A stretch of DNA of 64,000 nt from Usitatibacter palustris (GCF_013003985.1 NZ_CP053073.1:1302001-1366000), one strand, 5' to 3'. Shown: positions 43,784-53,500, counted from the first letter of the stretch. The notes: a model not told the origin generated them from the sequence alone. A program made the numbers and translations.

Positions 43784-46444
43784 TTACACCGTCCAGGGCG
43801 CGGGCTTGTCGATGTCGATGCCGTATTGGCGGATCGCCTCGGCGACCTTCGCCGCGGGAACTTCGCCATCCTCGGCGAGCGCCTTCAGCGTGGCCACCAC
43901 GACGTAGAAGCGATTCACCTCGAAGAAGCGCCGCAGGTTCTCGCGCGAATCGCTGCGTCCGAAGCCGTCGGTGCCGAGCACCTTGTAGCGGCGCGGCACG
44001 AACTCGCGGATCTGGTCGGCGAAGACGCGCATGTAGTCGGTCGAGGCAATCACCGGCCCCTTCGCGACACCCAGGCAGCGCTCGACGTACGACTCGCGGG
44101 CCTTCTCGGTCGGATGCATCATGTTCCAGCGCGCGGTGGCGATGCCGTCGCGGCGCAGCTCGTTGAAGCTCGGGCAGCTCCACACGTCGGCGGTGACGTC
44201 CCAGTCCTTCTTGAGCAGTTCCGCCGCGGCCATCACTTCGCGCAGGATCGTTCCGCTACCGAGCAATTGCGCGCGCGGACCTTTCGTCTCGCCGCCGTCC
44301 GTGAGCTTGTACATGCCCTTGAGGATGCCCTCGCGCGCGCCTTCGGGCAGCGCGGGGTGCGGGTAGTTCTCGTTCATCACGGTGAGGTAGTAGAAGACGT
44401 CTTCCTGCTCTTCGACCATGCGGCGCAGGCCGTCCTGCACGATCACCGCGACTTCGTAGGCGAACGTGGGGTCGTACGAGCGGCAGTTCGGGATCGTCGA
44501 CGAGAGCACGTGGCTGTGGCCGTCCTCGTGCTGCAGGCCTTCGCCGTTCAACGTCGTGCGCCCGGCCGTACCGCCGACGAGGAAGCCGCGCGCGCGCATG
44601 TCGCCGGAAGCCCACGCGAGGTCGCCGATGCGCTGCATGCCGAACATCGAGTAGAAGATGTAGAACGGGATCATCGGCACGTTGTTGTTGGAGTACGACG
44701 TCGCCGCCGCCATCCACGAGCACATCGCGCCCGCCTCGTTGATGCCTTCCTGCAGGATCTGCCCGCTCTTGTCTTCCTTGTAGAACATGAGCTGGTCGGA
44801 ATCCTCCGGCTCGTAGAGCTGGCCGAGCGAGGAGTAGATGCCGAGCTGCCGGAACAGGCCCTCCATGCCGAACGTGCGCGATTCATCCGGCACGATCGGT
44901 ACGACGTTCTTGCCGAGCGCCTTGTCCTTGACGAGCGCGGTGAGCATCCGCACGAACGCCATCGTCGTGGAGATCTCGCGTCCCGCGGCGGTCGCTTCGA
45001 GCAGCGCCTTGAACGATTCGAGCTTCGGCGCTTCGAGCTTCGTGGTCTTCGAGCGGCGCTGCGGCAGCGATCCGCCGCGCTGGCCGCGCAGCTCCTTCAG
45101 GTATTTCATCTCCGGCGCATCGGCGGCCGGCTTGTAATACGGCAGGTCGGCGATCTTGTCGTCGGCGATCGGGATGTTGAAGCGGTCGCGGAACTGCTTG
45201 AGCGCTTCGACGGGCATCTTCTTCTGCTGGTGCGCGATGTTCTTGCCTTCGCCCACCGCACCCATGCCGTAGCCCTTCACGGTCTTCGCGAGGATCACCG
45301 TCGGCTGGCCCTTGTGGCGCATCGCCGCGGCATAGGCCGCGTAGACCTTGTTCGGATCATGGCCGCCGCGGTTCAGGCGCCACACGTCCTCGTCGGACAT
45401 GTTCGCCACGCGCGCCTTGAGCTCCGGGTACTTGCCGAAGAAGTGCTCGCGCACGTACGCGCCGTCGCGGCTCTTGAACTTCTGGTATTCGCCGTCGACC
45501 GCTTCTTCCATCCGGCGCAGGAGCAGGCCGTCGTTGTCGCGGGCGATGAGCGGATCCCAGTAGCCGCCCCAGATCACCTTGATCACGTTCCAGCCGGCGC
45601 CCCGGAACTCGGCCTCGAGCTCCTGGATGATCTTGCCGTTGCCTCGCACCGGGCCGTCGAGTCGCTGCAGGTTGCAGTTCACGACGAAGATGAGGTTGTC
45701 GAGGCTCTCGCGCGATGCGAGGCCGATGGCGCCGAGCGACTCGGGCTCGTCCATCTCGCCGTCGCCCATGAACGCCCAGACCTTCCGGTTCTCGGTCTTC
45801 GCCATGCCGCGATGCTCGAGGTAGCGGAGAAACCGCGCCTGGTAGATCGCCTGGATCGGGCCGAGGCCCATCGATACCGTGGGGAACTGCCAGAAATCGG
45901 GCATGAGCCACGGGTGCGGATAGCTCGCGATGCCCTGGCCGTCGACTTCCTGCCGGAACATGTCGAGCTGCGCTTCGGTGAGGCGTCCTTCGAGGAACGC
46001 GCGCGCATAGACACCGGGCGAGGAGTGACCCTGGATGTAGAGGAGGTCGCCGCCGTGGGTTTCGGTAGGCGCGTTCCAGAAATGGTTGAAGCCGACGTCA
46101 TAGAGCGTGGCCGCGGACGAGAAGCTCGCGATATGGCCGCCGAGATCGAGGTCCTTCTTGCCGCCGCGCAGCACCATCGCCACCGCGTTCCAGCGCACGA
46201 TCGAGCGCAGCCGCGCTTCCATCTCGCTGTCGCCGGGCATCCGCTCCTCGAGGTGGGGCGGGATGGTGTTGATGTACGCGGTGTTCGCGCTGTAGGGCAG
46301 GTAGGCGCCCGAGCGGCGCGCCTTGTCGACGAGTTGCTCGAGCAGGAAGTGGGCGCGTTGCGGCCCTTCGATCTCGAGAACGGCGTCGAGCGAATCGACC
46401 CATTCGCGGGTTTCCAGCGGGTCGACGTCTTGCAAGCGGTCCAT
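43784..46444 (-). CDS. aceE: Pyruvate dehydrogenase E1 component, homodimeric
   Basis: An 886-residue thiamine-diphosphate enzyme that decarboxylates pyruvate and acetylates the lipoyl group of E2. The ThDP motif runs from MGDGEMDEPES to VVNCN near residues 228-260. The opening LQDVDPLETREWVDSLDAVL and PHLEERMPGDSE blocks are typical of the proteobacterial alpha2 E1. ATG 46444 has GCGAGG upstream; open frame before it lacks homology. It is the first gene of aceE-aceF-lpdA-ykgJ-like and diverges from the PP2C gene across a 382-base region containing AT-rich sequence. Confidence 0.96.
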   Translation of the reverse strand: MDRLQDVDPLETREWVDSLDAVLEIEGPQRAHFLLEQLVDKARRSGAYLPYSANTAYINTIPPHLEERMPGDSEMEARLRSIVRWNAVAMVLRGGKKDLDLGGHIASFSSAATLYDVGFNHFWNAPTETHGGDLLYIQGHSSPGVYARAFLEGRLTEAQLDMFRQEVDGQGIASYPHPWLMPDFWQFPTVSMGLGPIQAIYQARFLRYLEHRGMAKTENRKVWAFMGDGEMDEPESLGAIGLASRESLDNLIFVVNCNLQRLDGPVRGNGKIIQELEAEFRGAGWNVIKVIWGGYWDPLIARDNDGLLLRRMEEAVDGEYQKFKSRDGAYVREHFFGKYPELKARVANMSDEDVWRLNRGGHDPNKVYAAYAAAMRHKGQPTVILAKTVKGYGMGAVGEGKNIAHQQKKMPVEALKQFRDRFNIPIADDKIADLPYYKPAADAPEMKYLKELRGQRGGSLPQRRSKTTKLEAPKLESFKALLEATAAGREISTTMAFVRMLTALVKDKALGKNVVPIVPDESRTFGMEGLFRQLGIYSSLGQLYEPEDSDQLMFYKEDKSGQILQEGINEAGAMCSWMAAATSYSNNNVPMIPFYIFYSMFGMQRIGDLAWASGDMRARGFLVGGTAGRTTLNGEGLQHEDGHSHVLSSTIPNCRSYDPTFAYEVAVIVQDGLRRMVEEQEDVFYYLTVMNENYPHPALPEGAREGILKGMYKLTDGGETKGPRAQLLGSGTILREVMAAAELLKKDWDVTADVWSCPSFNELRRDGIATARWNMMHPTEKARESYVERCLGVAKGPVIASTDYMRVFADQIREFVPRRYKVLGTDGFGRSDSRENLRRFFEVNRFYVVVATLKALAEDGEVPAAKVAEAIRQYGIDIDKPAPWTV

Positions 46445-46826
46445 GATTTGGCCTCGCGAAAGGGGATTCCGGGGAAGTCTGTTCGATGAACATCCGGGGC
46501 TGCGAAGATGCCCCGCAGATCGAATCGTATAATGCCAGCGGCATGGCCGGAAGGCCACGATTTCCGGCCGCTTGGGCCCGAAAGTCTCGTGCAAAATCAG
46601 GGACATCGGGGCGGAACCGGGATTCTTTCTCAATAATACTTTTTAAGTTATTATAAAAGCGAGTTTTTGCGCGTTTCGCTGAGGGGTGCGGGTCGGCCGT
46701 AGGAACGCAAACAAGACAGAACCGACAAGAGACCGGAACGGCGATGGAAAAGTGGGCGCACTGCAAAGGGGATTCGAGCACGCACGTGGTCGCGCGCGCG
46801 CGCGTCCCGGCGCCTCGGAGGTGCGC
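46445..46826. promoter_or_regulatory. 382-base divergent regulatory region between aceE and the PP2C gene
   Basis: I see no convincing gene here. The notable part is an AT-rich island at 46629-46660 in otherwise GC-rich DNA. It contains an imperfect dyad (ATAATA at 46633-46638 and TATTAT at 46649-46654) and a minus-strand TATAAT at 46650-46655, which would give aceE a leader of about 200 bases. A plus-strand TATAAT lies at 46528-46533. No -35 box is convincing. A 28-codon open frame at 46744-46830 runs into the PP2C start but has no support. Confidence 0.5.
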
Positions 46827-47651
46827 ATGACCCTTTCCACGGCGCTGCATCAGGCGAGCCAGACGGATCCGGGTCGCGTACGCGACCACAACGAAGATTG
46901 CATCGAAGCACGTCCGGAGATCGGCCTGTACGTGCTGGCCGATGGAATGGGGGGATACAACGCCGGCGAAGTCGCCAGCGGCATGGCTACCTCGCTCATC
47001 TCCGATGGATTGCAGGAAACGTGGCGGCCGAGGGATGTCGACCGGCTGGGCCGCGAGGAAGCGAAGGCGCTGTCCGAGAAGCTGATCGTGGAGCAGGTGG
47101 CGCGCGCGAACAGCGCGATCTTCACGACCTCGCAGAACAACCCGGAATGCGCGGGGATGGGCACCACGCTGGTGGTGTGCCTGTTCTACGACAACTTCCT
47201 CACGGTCGCGCACATCGGCGACTCGCGGCTCTACCGGCTGCGCGGGGAAGTGATGGAGCAGGTGACCCGCGACCACTCGCTGCTGCAGGAGCAACTCGAT
47301 TCGGGCCTCATCACGGCGGAAGAGGCCAAGCTTTCGCAGAACAAGAATCTGGTGACGCGCGCCCTGGGCATCGACCCGACGGTCGAGACCGAGGTGCACG
47401 TGTACGAGACGCAGCCCGAAGATACGTACGTGCTGTGTTCGGACGGGTTGAGCGACATGGTCGAGGACGAGGAGATCCGGTTGACGCTGATCACGCTGAA
47501 AACCAATCCCACGCTGACGGTTCAGCAGCTCGTCCAGGCCGCGAACGACAACGGGGGCCGGGACAACATCTCGGCCATGCTGATCCGGGTCGCGGAGCCT
47601 TTCGGCGTCGCGCGCGGCTGGCTCGCCCGCCTCAAGTCAATTTTCAGGTAA
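46827..47651 (+). CDS. PP2C family Ser/Thr protein phosphatase
   Basis: A 274-residue Stp1/PppA-like metal-dependent phosphatase. Motifs are VRDHNEDC, LADGMGGYNAGEVAS, GMGTTLVV, AHIGDSRLYRLRG, CSDGLSDMV and GGRDNISAML, which contain the Asp residues that bind two Mn/Mg ions. It would remove phosphate from Ser/Thr of a partner protein. CGGAGG sits just before ATG 46827. The FHA-domain gene follows after 34 bases; FHA domains read phosphothreonine, so the two probably work on the same signal. No Hanks-type kinase is within the window. Confidence 0.93.
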   Translation: MTLSTALHQASQTDPGRVRDHNEDCIEARPEIGLYVLADGMGGYNAGEVASGMATSLISDGLQETWRPRDVDRLGREEAKALSEKLIVEQVARANSAIFTTSQNNPECAGMGTTLVVCLFYDNFLTVAHIGDSRLYRLRGEVMEQVTRDHSLLQEQLDSGLITAEEAKLSQNKNLVTRALGIDPTVETEVHVYETQPEDTYVLCSDGLSDMVEDEEIRLTLITLKTNPTLTVQQLVQAANDNGGRDNISAMLIRVAEPFGVARGWLARLKSIFR

Positions 47652-47685
47652 CGCACACAATAAGCACCACGCAAGGACAACGACC

Positions 47686-48507
47686 ATGGCCAAGCTGATC
47701 CTGAGTGTCGACGGGCAAGTGCTCAAGGAGCACACGCTCTCCAAGGAGCGAACCCTCATCGGCAGGAAGCCGCATAACGACATCCAGATCGACAACCTCG
47801 CGGTCAGTGGCGAGCACGCGGCGATCATCACGATCCTCAATGACTCGTTCATCGAGGACCTGGGCTCGACCAACGGCACCATGGTCAACGGGAAGCCGGT
47901 CAAGAAACACTTCCTCCAGAACAACGACGTCATCGAGATCGGCAAGCACAAGCTCAAGTACTTCAACGACGCGCCCACCGCGACGAGCGCGGCGGACTTC
48001 GAGAAGACCATGATCATCCGCAGCCCGAAGGCTGCGCCGCCACCCGCTGCCGCCGCGCCGGCCGCGCCCAACCTCGGCGATACGCAAACCGGGATGAAGG
48101 CGTTCGTGCCCGAGCCCAAGGCGGCCGCCACGGTTCCGCCGGCGCCGTCCCCGGTCGCTCCTCCGGCTCCGCCGCCCCCGCCGCCTGCCGCGGCCGCCCC
48201 GGCTGCCGCCGGCGGTGGTGCTGCCGGTGGCGCCAGCTCGCTGCGCGAAGCGGCCATCCAGGTGCTTTCGGGCGCCGCGGCCGGCCGTACCCTCGACCTC
48301 ACCAAGAACCTGACCACGATCGGCAAGCCCGGCTTGCAGGTGGCGGTGATCACGAAGCGCCCGAACGGCTACTTCGTCACCCACGTGGAAGGGGCTACCT
48401 ACCCGACGCTCAATGGCGCGTCGCTGGGGGCGCAGGCTCACATGCTCAACGACCACGACCTCATCGAGATCGCGGGCGTGAAGATGGAGTTCTTCTACAA
48501 GCCTTGA
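47686..48507 (+). CDS. Protein with canonical and degenerate FHA domains
   Basis: A 273-residue cytoplasmic protein. The N-terminal FHA domain (1-95) keeps all phosphothreonine-binding residues: R27 in IGRKPHNDI, S41 and H44 in VSGEHA, and N63 in GSTNGTMVNG. A linker rich in Pro and Ala (about 118-185) follows. The C-terminal domain (about 185-270, REAAIQVLSGAAAGRTLDL to DLIEIAGVKMEFFY) has FHA-like order but lacks the Arg, SxxH and Asn residues. It may act as a scaffold, with the first domain reading phosphothreonine. Ribosome-binding site AAGGACAACGACC precedes ATG 47686. Confidence 0.9.
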   Translation: MAKLILSVDGQVLKEHTLSKERTLIGRKPHNDIQIDNLAVSGEHAAIITILNDSFIEDLGSTNGTMVNGKPVKKHFLQNNDVIEIGKHKLKYFNDAPTATSAADFEKTMIIRSPKAAPPPAAAAPAAPNLGDTQTGMKAFVPEPKAAATVPPAPSPVAPPAPPPPPPAAAAPAAAGGGAAGGASSLREAAIQVLSGAAAGRTLDLTKNLTTIGKPGLQVAVITKRPNGYFVTHVEGATYPTLNGASLGAQAHMLNDHDLIEIAGVKMEFFYKP

Positions 48508-48612
48508 GCCGGATGCCGCGCGGTGCACGAAAATTCTGTGCGCTGGTGCACAATCGGGCCCCAAGCTTGCGCCCATAATTAGGGCGAGGGCCGCGGCGCC
48601 CGAGGACTGGAG

Positions 48613-49377
48613 ATGCGGATCAGGGTACTGGGCTGCAGCGGCGGCATCGGCGGAAGCCTGCGCACGACCGCGCTGCTGGTCGACGACGATGTGTTGATCG
48701 ACGCCGGGACCGGCGTCGGCGACCTGCCGCTCGAAGGTCTGGCGAAGATCGACCACATCTTCGTGAGTCACTCGCACCTCGACCACGTGACGAGCATCCC
48801 GTTCCTGGTGGATACGGTGTGCTGGATGCGGCGCACGCCGATCGTGGTCTACGCCATCGCCGAAACGCTCGACATCCTGAGGTCGCACCTCTTCAACTGG
48901 AAGCTATGGCCCGATTTCACCCAGATTCCGGATGCCGAGAAGCCCTTCATGATCTATCGCGAGATCAAGGTGGGTGAGACCGTCGAGATCGACGGCCGGC
49001 GAATCACCGCGATTCCGGCTAACCACACCGTACCCGCCGTCGGCTACATGCTCGACTCGGGCAAGGCCTCCCTCGTGTACAGCGGCGACACCACGGTGAA
49101 CGATGGCCTGTGGAAAGCCGTGAACGAGGCGAAGAACCTCAAGTACCTCGTGATCGAGACGGCCTTCTCCAACAAGGAGCAGGACGTCGCCACCGCATCG
49201 AAGCACCTGTGCCCGATGACGCTCGCCTCGGAACTGGCCAAGATGCATGGCCATCCCGAGGTGTTCATCACGCACTTGAAGCCCGGAGAGGGCGCGCTCA
49301 CCATGAGGGAAATCGGCGTGGCCGCAGGACGCTGGCGGCCGCGGATGCTCGAGACGGGCCAGGAATTTTCGCTCTAA
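48613..49377 (+). CDS. Metallo-beta-lactamase-fold 3',5'-cyclic-nucleotide phosphodiesterase
   Basis: A 254-residue protein of the beta-lactamase fold. The di-zinc motif HSHLDH is at residues 53-58; further ligands are expected in PANHTVPAVGY (about 140), SGDTTVNDG (about 158) and the late FITHLKPGEG. NWKLWPDFTQIP and the lack of nuclease insertions match bacterial class II-like cyclic-nucleotide phosphodiesterases rather than RNase Z. It would lower cAMP or cGMP levels, but substrate is inferred. It lies between the FHA gene and the pilus-type ATPase gene on the same strand. The 105-base gap upstream has only weak promoter-like sequence. Confidence 0.83.
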   Translation: MRIRVLGCSGGIGGSLRTTALLVDDDVLIDAGTGVGDLPLEGLAKIDHIFVSHSHLDHVTSIPFLVDTVCWMRRTPIVVYAIAETLDILRSHLFNWKLWPDFTQIPDAEKPFMIYREIKVGETVEIDGRRITAIPANHTVPAVGYMLDSGKASLVYSGDTTVNDGLWKAVNEAKNLKYLVIETAFSNKEQDVATASKHLCPMTLASELAKMHGHPEVFITHLKPGEGALTMREIGVAAGRWRPRMLETGQEFSL

Positions 49378-49418
49378 CCCCCGTGAATTTGACGGACTAA
49401 AGATCGGCAGGTGTGACC

Positions 49419-51809
49419 ATGAGCGCAGTATTGGAACCACGGACCACGGGATCGGCGAACGTCGCCGACATGAGCGCGAAGCTCGCGTTCTCGAAGAAGA
49501 TCCAGGTCGTCACGAACCGGATCCACTCGACCGCGAACGTCGACGAAATCATCCTCGATGTCTCCCGCGACATCTGCCAGCTGTTCGAGGCGGATCGCAT
49601 GACGGTCTACATCACCAGCGAGGACGGCGGGTCGATCGTCTCGAAGGTGAAGACGGGCCTCAATTCGTTCAAGGACATCAAGCTGCCGATTTCCGAATCG
49701 TCGCTTGCGGGCTTCGCGGCGCTCAACAAGCGCCACATGAACATCAAGGACGTCTACGACGACGCCGAGCTCAAGACGTACTCGCCCAACCTCGCGTTCC
49801 TGAAGGCCGTCGACCAGCGCACGGGGTATCGCTCCAAGCAGATGCTGATCGCGCCCATCCTGGGTGGCGAGACCGGCACGGACCTCATGGGGGTCGTGCA
49901 GCTCATCAACAACCTCTCGGGCCAGCCGTTCTCCGCGCTGCACGACGAAGGCGTGGTGGAGCTCTCGAAGACGCTCGCGATCGCCTTCCGCGTGCGCCAG
50001 TCGATGCCCGGGTCGATCCAGTCGAAGTTCGAGTACCTGGTGATCGACAACGTGATCGCGGCCGGCGAGCTCGAGCTCGCCACGCGCACCGCGCGGCGCA
50101 AGAACAAGAACGTCGAGGACATCCTCGTCGAGGAGTTCCAGGTGAAGCCGCAGGCGATCGGCGCGGCGCTCGCGAAGTTCTTCGGCGTCGACTACGAGCC
50201 GTTCAAGGCCGACCGCATCAAGTCGATGGACCTGCTCAAGAACATCAAGCGCGACTACGCCGAGAGCAACCACTGGGTTCCGCTCGAGGACAGCAAGGCG
50301 GGCATCGTCATCATGTCCACCGATCCGGAGCGCGTGAAGAGCTCGCGCATGGTGGAGAACGTCTTCCCGCGCGCGAAGTTCGTCTACAAGGTCACGTCCG
50401 AGAAGGACTTCAAGCTCACGCTCGACCAGTACTTCGGGGCCGAAGGCGCGGGTGGGGGCAGCAACGAATCCATCGGCGACCTGCTCTCGAGCCTGGACGA
50501 CGAGGAGGATGCCATCGCGAGCGGGGGCGTCGATGAAGTCTCGGCGGCCGCGGACAACGAGCTCGTGAAGCTCGTGAACAAGATCATCGTGGACGCGTAC
50601 AACCAGGGCGCCTCCGATATCCACATCGAACCGCTGCCTGGCAAGGGCAAGGTGGGCATCCGCTTCCGCAAGGACGGTTCACTCGCGAATTACATCGAAG
50701 TGCCGGCCTCCTACCGCCAGGCGCTCGTCACGCGCCTGAAGATCATGTGCGACCTGGACATCTCGGAGAAGAGAAAGCCCCAGGACGGCAAGATCAAGTT
50801 CAAGAAATACGGACCGCTCGACATCGAGCTGCGGGTCGCGACCATTCCGACCGCGGGTGGCGTCGAGGACGTCGTGATGCGGATCCTGGCCGCGGGCGAG
50901 CCGATCCCGCTCGACAAGCTGGGCGTGCTGCCGGCCAACATGGAGCGGCTGAAGGCCTGCGTGTCCAAGCCCTATGGCCTGTTCTTCGTCTGCGGACCGA
51001 CGGGTTCGGGCAAGACGACCACGCTGCACTCGGTGCTGGGCTTCCTCAACACCGTCGACACAAAAATCTGGACCGCGGAAGACCCGGTCGAAATCACGCA
51101 GAAGGGACTGCGCCAGTGCCAGGTGAACCCGAAGGCGGGGTTCACGTTCGCCACGGCGATGAAATCGTTCCTCCGCGCGGACCCGGACATCATCATGGTC
51201 GGTGAAATGCGCGACAAGGACACGACGTCCATCGGCATCGAGGCGTCGCTCACGGGCCACTTGGTGTTCGCCACGCTGCACACGAACTCCGCGCCCGAAT
51301 CGATCATCCGCCTGCTCGACATGGGCATGGACCCCTTCAACTTCGCCGACGCGCTGCTCGGGATCCTCGCGCAGCGTCTCGCCAAGCGCCTGTGCAAGTG
51401 CAAGGAGGCGTACACGCCGACCCAGGAGGAAGTGAAGCACTTCATCGCCGAGTACTGCGAGGAGCTCAAGAACACCGACGAGTTCAAGAAGGACCTGAAC
51501 GCCGGCTACAAGCGGGTGTTCGAGCGCTTCCAGAAGGACTACGGCTTCGGCAAGAGCGACTACGTGATGTACAAGGCGAAGGGCTGCGACATCTGCGGCG
51601 GCTCGGGCTACAAGGGTCGCTGCGGCCTGCACGAGTTGATGGTGGGCACGGACGCCGCGAAGAAGCTCATCGTGGAGCATGCTCGCGTCGCGCAGCTGTT
51701 CACCCAGGCGCTCGCCGACGGGATGCTGACCCTCAAGATGGACGGCATGGAAAAGGTGCTTCAGGGCGTGACCGACATGCCCTGTGTCCGGGCGGTCTGC
51801 ATCAAGTAA
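49419..51809 (+). CDS. GAF-domain GspE/PilB family ATPase
   Basis: A 796-residue secretion/pilus motor ATPase with an N-terminal GAF domain (about 20-190), a region like the GspE N-terminal domain (about 205-320) and a C-terminal hexameric ATPase. Walker A GPTGSGKTTT is near residue 526, the Asp box before it, Walker B region ADPDIIMVGEMRD near 586 and a His box near 612. A metal-binding pair is seen as CKC near 660 and CDIC near 722. It powers assembly of type IV pili or type II secretion, and the GAF part suggests ligand control. No pilin or inner-membrane platform gene is directly beside it; pilins are 8 kb downstream. The stop shares a base with the next start (TAATG). Confidence 0.9.
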   Translation: MSAVLEPRTTGSANVADMSAKLAFSKKIQVVTNRIHSTANVDEIILDVSRDICQLFEADRMTVYITSEDGGSIVSKVKTGLNSFKDIKLPISESSLAGFAALNKRHMNIKDVYDDAELKTYSPNLAFLKAVDQRTGYRSKQMLIAPILGGETGTDLMGVVQLINNLSGQPFSALHDEGVVELSKTLAIAFRVRQSMPGSIQSKFEYLVIDNVIAAGELELATRTARRKNKNVEDILVEEFQVKPQAIGAALAKFFGVDYEPFKADRIKSMDLLKNIKRDYAESNHWVPLEDSKAGIVIMSTDPERVKSSRMVENVFPRAKFVYKVTSEKDFKLTLDQYFGAEGAGGGSNESIGDLLSSLDDEEDAIASGGVDEVSAAADNELVKLVNKIIVDAYNQGASDIHIEPLPGKGKVGIRFRKDGSLANYIEVPASYRQALVTRLKIMCDLDISEKRKPQDGKIKFKKYGPLDIELRVATIPTAGGVEDVVMRILAAGEPIPLDKLGVLPANMERLKACVSKPYGLFFVCGPTGSGKTTTLHSVLGFLNTVDTKIWTAEDPVEITQKGLRQCQVNPKAGFTFATAMKSFLRADPDIIMVGEMRDKDTTSIGIEASLTGHLVFATLHTNSAPESIIRLLDMGMDPFNFADALLGILAQRLAKRLCKCKEAYTPTQEEVKHFIAEYCEELKNTDEFKKDLNAGYKRVFERFQKDYGFGKSDYVMYKAKGCDICGGSGYKGRCGLHELMVGTDAAKKLIVEHARVAQLFTQALADGMLTLKMDGMEKVLQGVTDMPCVRAVCIK

Positions 51810-53500
51810 TGGCCACGCGGCGCGACGAGTTGCGCGCAGTTCCGATCGCCGCCCGCGGCGGCACCTCGGAGCTCGCGCACTCGCTCGAGACGCACTTCCT
51901 CTCCAAGCTCGAGTACCTCAACGCGATCGGCATCGCGCTCTCGCAGGAGCGCGACATCAACACGCTGCTCGAGACGATCCTCATCGCCGCGAAGAACCTC
52001 ACGCGCGCCGATGCCGGGACGCTCTACCGCCTCGTGGGCGACAAGCTGCAGTTCGAGATCGTGCGCACCGACAGCCTGTCGATCGCGATGGGCGGCACCT
52101 CCGGCAATCCCGTTCCGTTCTACCCGATCCCGCTGCACGACAAGGACGGCAAGCCCAACAACACGATGATCGCGGCCTACGCCGCGCTCAACAACAAGAC
52201 GGTCAACGTCGCCGACGCGTACACCGAGGAGGGCTTCGACTTCTCGGGCACGCGCAACTTCGACAAGCGCACGGGTTACCGCTCGACGTCCTTCCTCACG
52301 GTTCCGATGAAGAACCATGAGGGCGACATCATCGGCGTGCTGCAGCTGCTGAACGCGACGGACCCGGCCACCCGCCGGGTCACGAGCTTCGGCGAGGAAG
52401 ACCAGCGCCTGGCCGAATCGCTCGCCTCGCAGGCGGCGATCGCGCTCACCAATCGCCTGCTCATCCAGCAGCTCGAGGTGCTCTTCGAATCCCTGATCGA
52501 GCTGATCAACACCGCGATCGACGACAAGAGCCCGTACACCGGCGGCCACTGCAAGCGCGTGCCCACGCTCACGATGATGCTCGCGGAAGCGGCGCATGCC
52601 GCGGCGGACGGTCCGCTCAAGGATTTCCGCATGACGGAGAAGGACCGCTACGAGCTGAAGATCGCGGGCCTGCTCCACGACTGCGGAAAGATCACGACAC
52701 CCGTGCACGTCGTCGACAAGGCGACCAAGCTGCAGACGATCTTCGACCGCATCGAGCTCGTCGCCACGCGCTTCGAGGTCCTCAAGCGCGAAGCCGAGGT
52801 CGAGATGATGCGCGGCAAGCTCGCGGCGCGCGAGGCGCACGACGAAGCGAGCGAGCGCCGCGCCGAGGAAGCCTTCGCGGCGAAGATCCGGCAGTACGAC
52901 GACGATCGCGAATTCCTGCGCCGAACGAACATCGGCGGCGAACGCATGCGCGCCGAGGACCAGGCGCGCGTCTCCCAGATCGCGAAATACCAGTTGCGCA
53001 ACGAGAAGGGCGAGCTCGAGCGCTTCCTTTCGAAGGACGAGGAATCCAACCTCAACATCGCCGCGGGCACGCTGAACCCGGGCGAGCGCGAGATCATCAA
53101 TCACCACATCGTCGCCACGATCAAGATGCTCGAGGCCCTGCCGTGGCCGCGCCACCTGGTGAACGTGCCCGAGTACGCCGGCGGCCACCACGAGCGCATG
53201 GACGGCAAGGGCTACCCCAAGGGGCTCACGCGCGAGCAGATGAGCGTCCAGGCCCGGGTCATGGGGATCGCCGACATTTTCGAGGCACTAACTGCCAAGG
53301 ATCGTCCATACAAGCCGGGCAAGACCCTGTCGGAATCCCTGGGCATTCTCGGACGCTTCAAGGAGAACGGCCATATCGACCCGGACCTCTTCGACATTTT
53401 CGTTCGCGAGAAGGTGTATCTCGGCTATGCGCGGGAATTCCTCGACCCCGAGCAGATCGACGAAGTGAACGAGTCCCAGATCCCGGGCTACAGGCCCTGA
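51809..53500 (+). CDS. GAF/HD-GYP domain protein, probable c-di-GMP phosphodiesterase
   Basis: A 563-residue cytoplasmic signalling protein. The GAF domain spans about 20-215. The HD-GYP domain starts near 220; the HD pair is in LLHDCGK near 290 and the HHERMDGKGYP motif lies near 458, preceded by INHHIVATIKML. Between them is a long charged insertion (about 315-410) likely to form a coiled coil. HD-GYP enzymes hydrolyse c-di-GMP to pGpG or GMP. ATG 51809 shares a base with the stop of the ATPase gene, so the pair is coupled. Both proteins have a similar GAF domain, which suggests they sense the same ligand. Confidence 0.92.
   Translation: MATRRDELRAVPIAARGGTSELAHSLETHFLSKLEYLNAIGIALSQERDINTLLETILIAAKNLTRADAGTLYRLVGDKLQFEIVRTDSLSIAMGGTSGNPVPFYPIPLHDKDGKPNNTMIAAYAALNNKTVNVADAYTEEGFDFSGTRNFDKRTGYRSTSFLTVPMKNHEGDIIGVLQLLNATDPATRRVTSFGEEDQRLAESLASQAAIALTNRLLIQQLEVLFESLIELINTAIDDKSPYTGGHCKRVPTLTMMLAEAAHAAADGPLKDFRMTEKDRYELKIAGLLHDCGKITTPVHVVDKATKLQTIFDRIELVATRFEVLKREAEVEMMRGKLAAREAHDEASERRAEEAFAAKIRQYDDDREFLRRTNIGGERMRAEDQARVSQIAKYQLRNEKGELERFLSKDEESNLNIAAGTLNPGEREIINHHIVATIKMLEALPWPRHLVNVPEYAGGHHERMDGKGYPKGLTREQMSVQARVMGIADIFEALTAKDRPYKPGKTLSESLGILGRFKENGHIDPDLFDIFVREKVYLGYAREFLDPEQIDEVNESQIPGYRP

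Noticed and set aside
46744..46830. A 28-codon open frame leading into the PP2C start
   Set aside because: It has no ribosome-binding site, an odd composition (Arg/Ala/Val with CGCG repeats), and nothing suggests a leader peptide.
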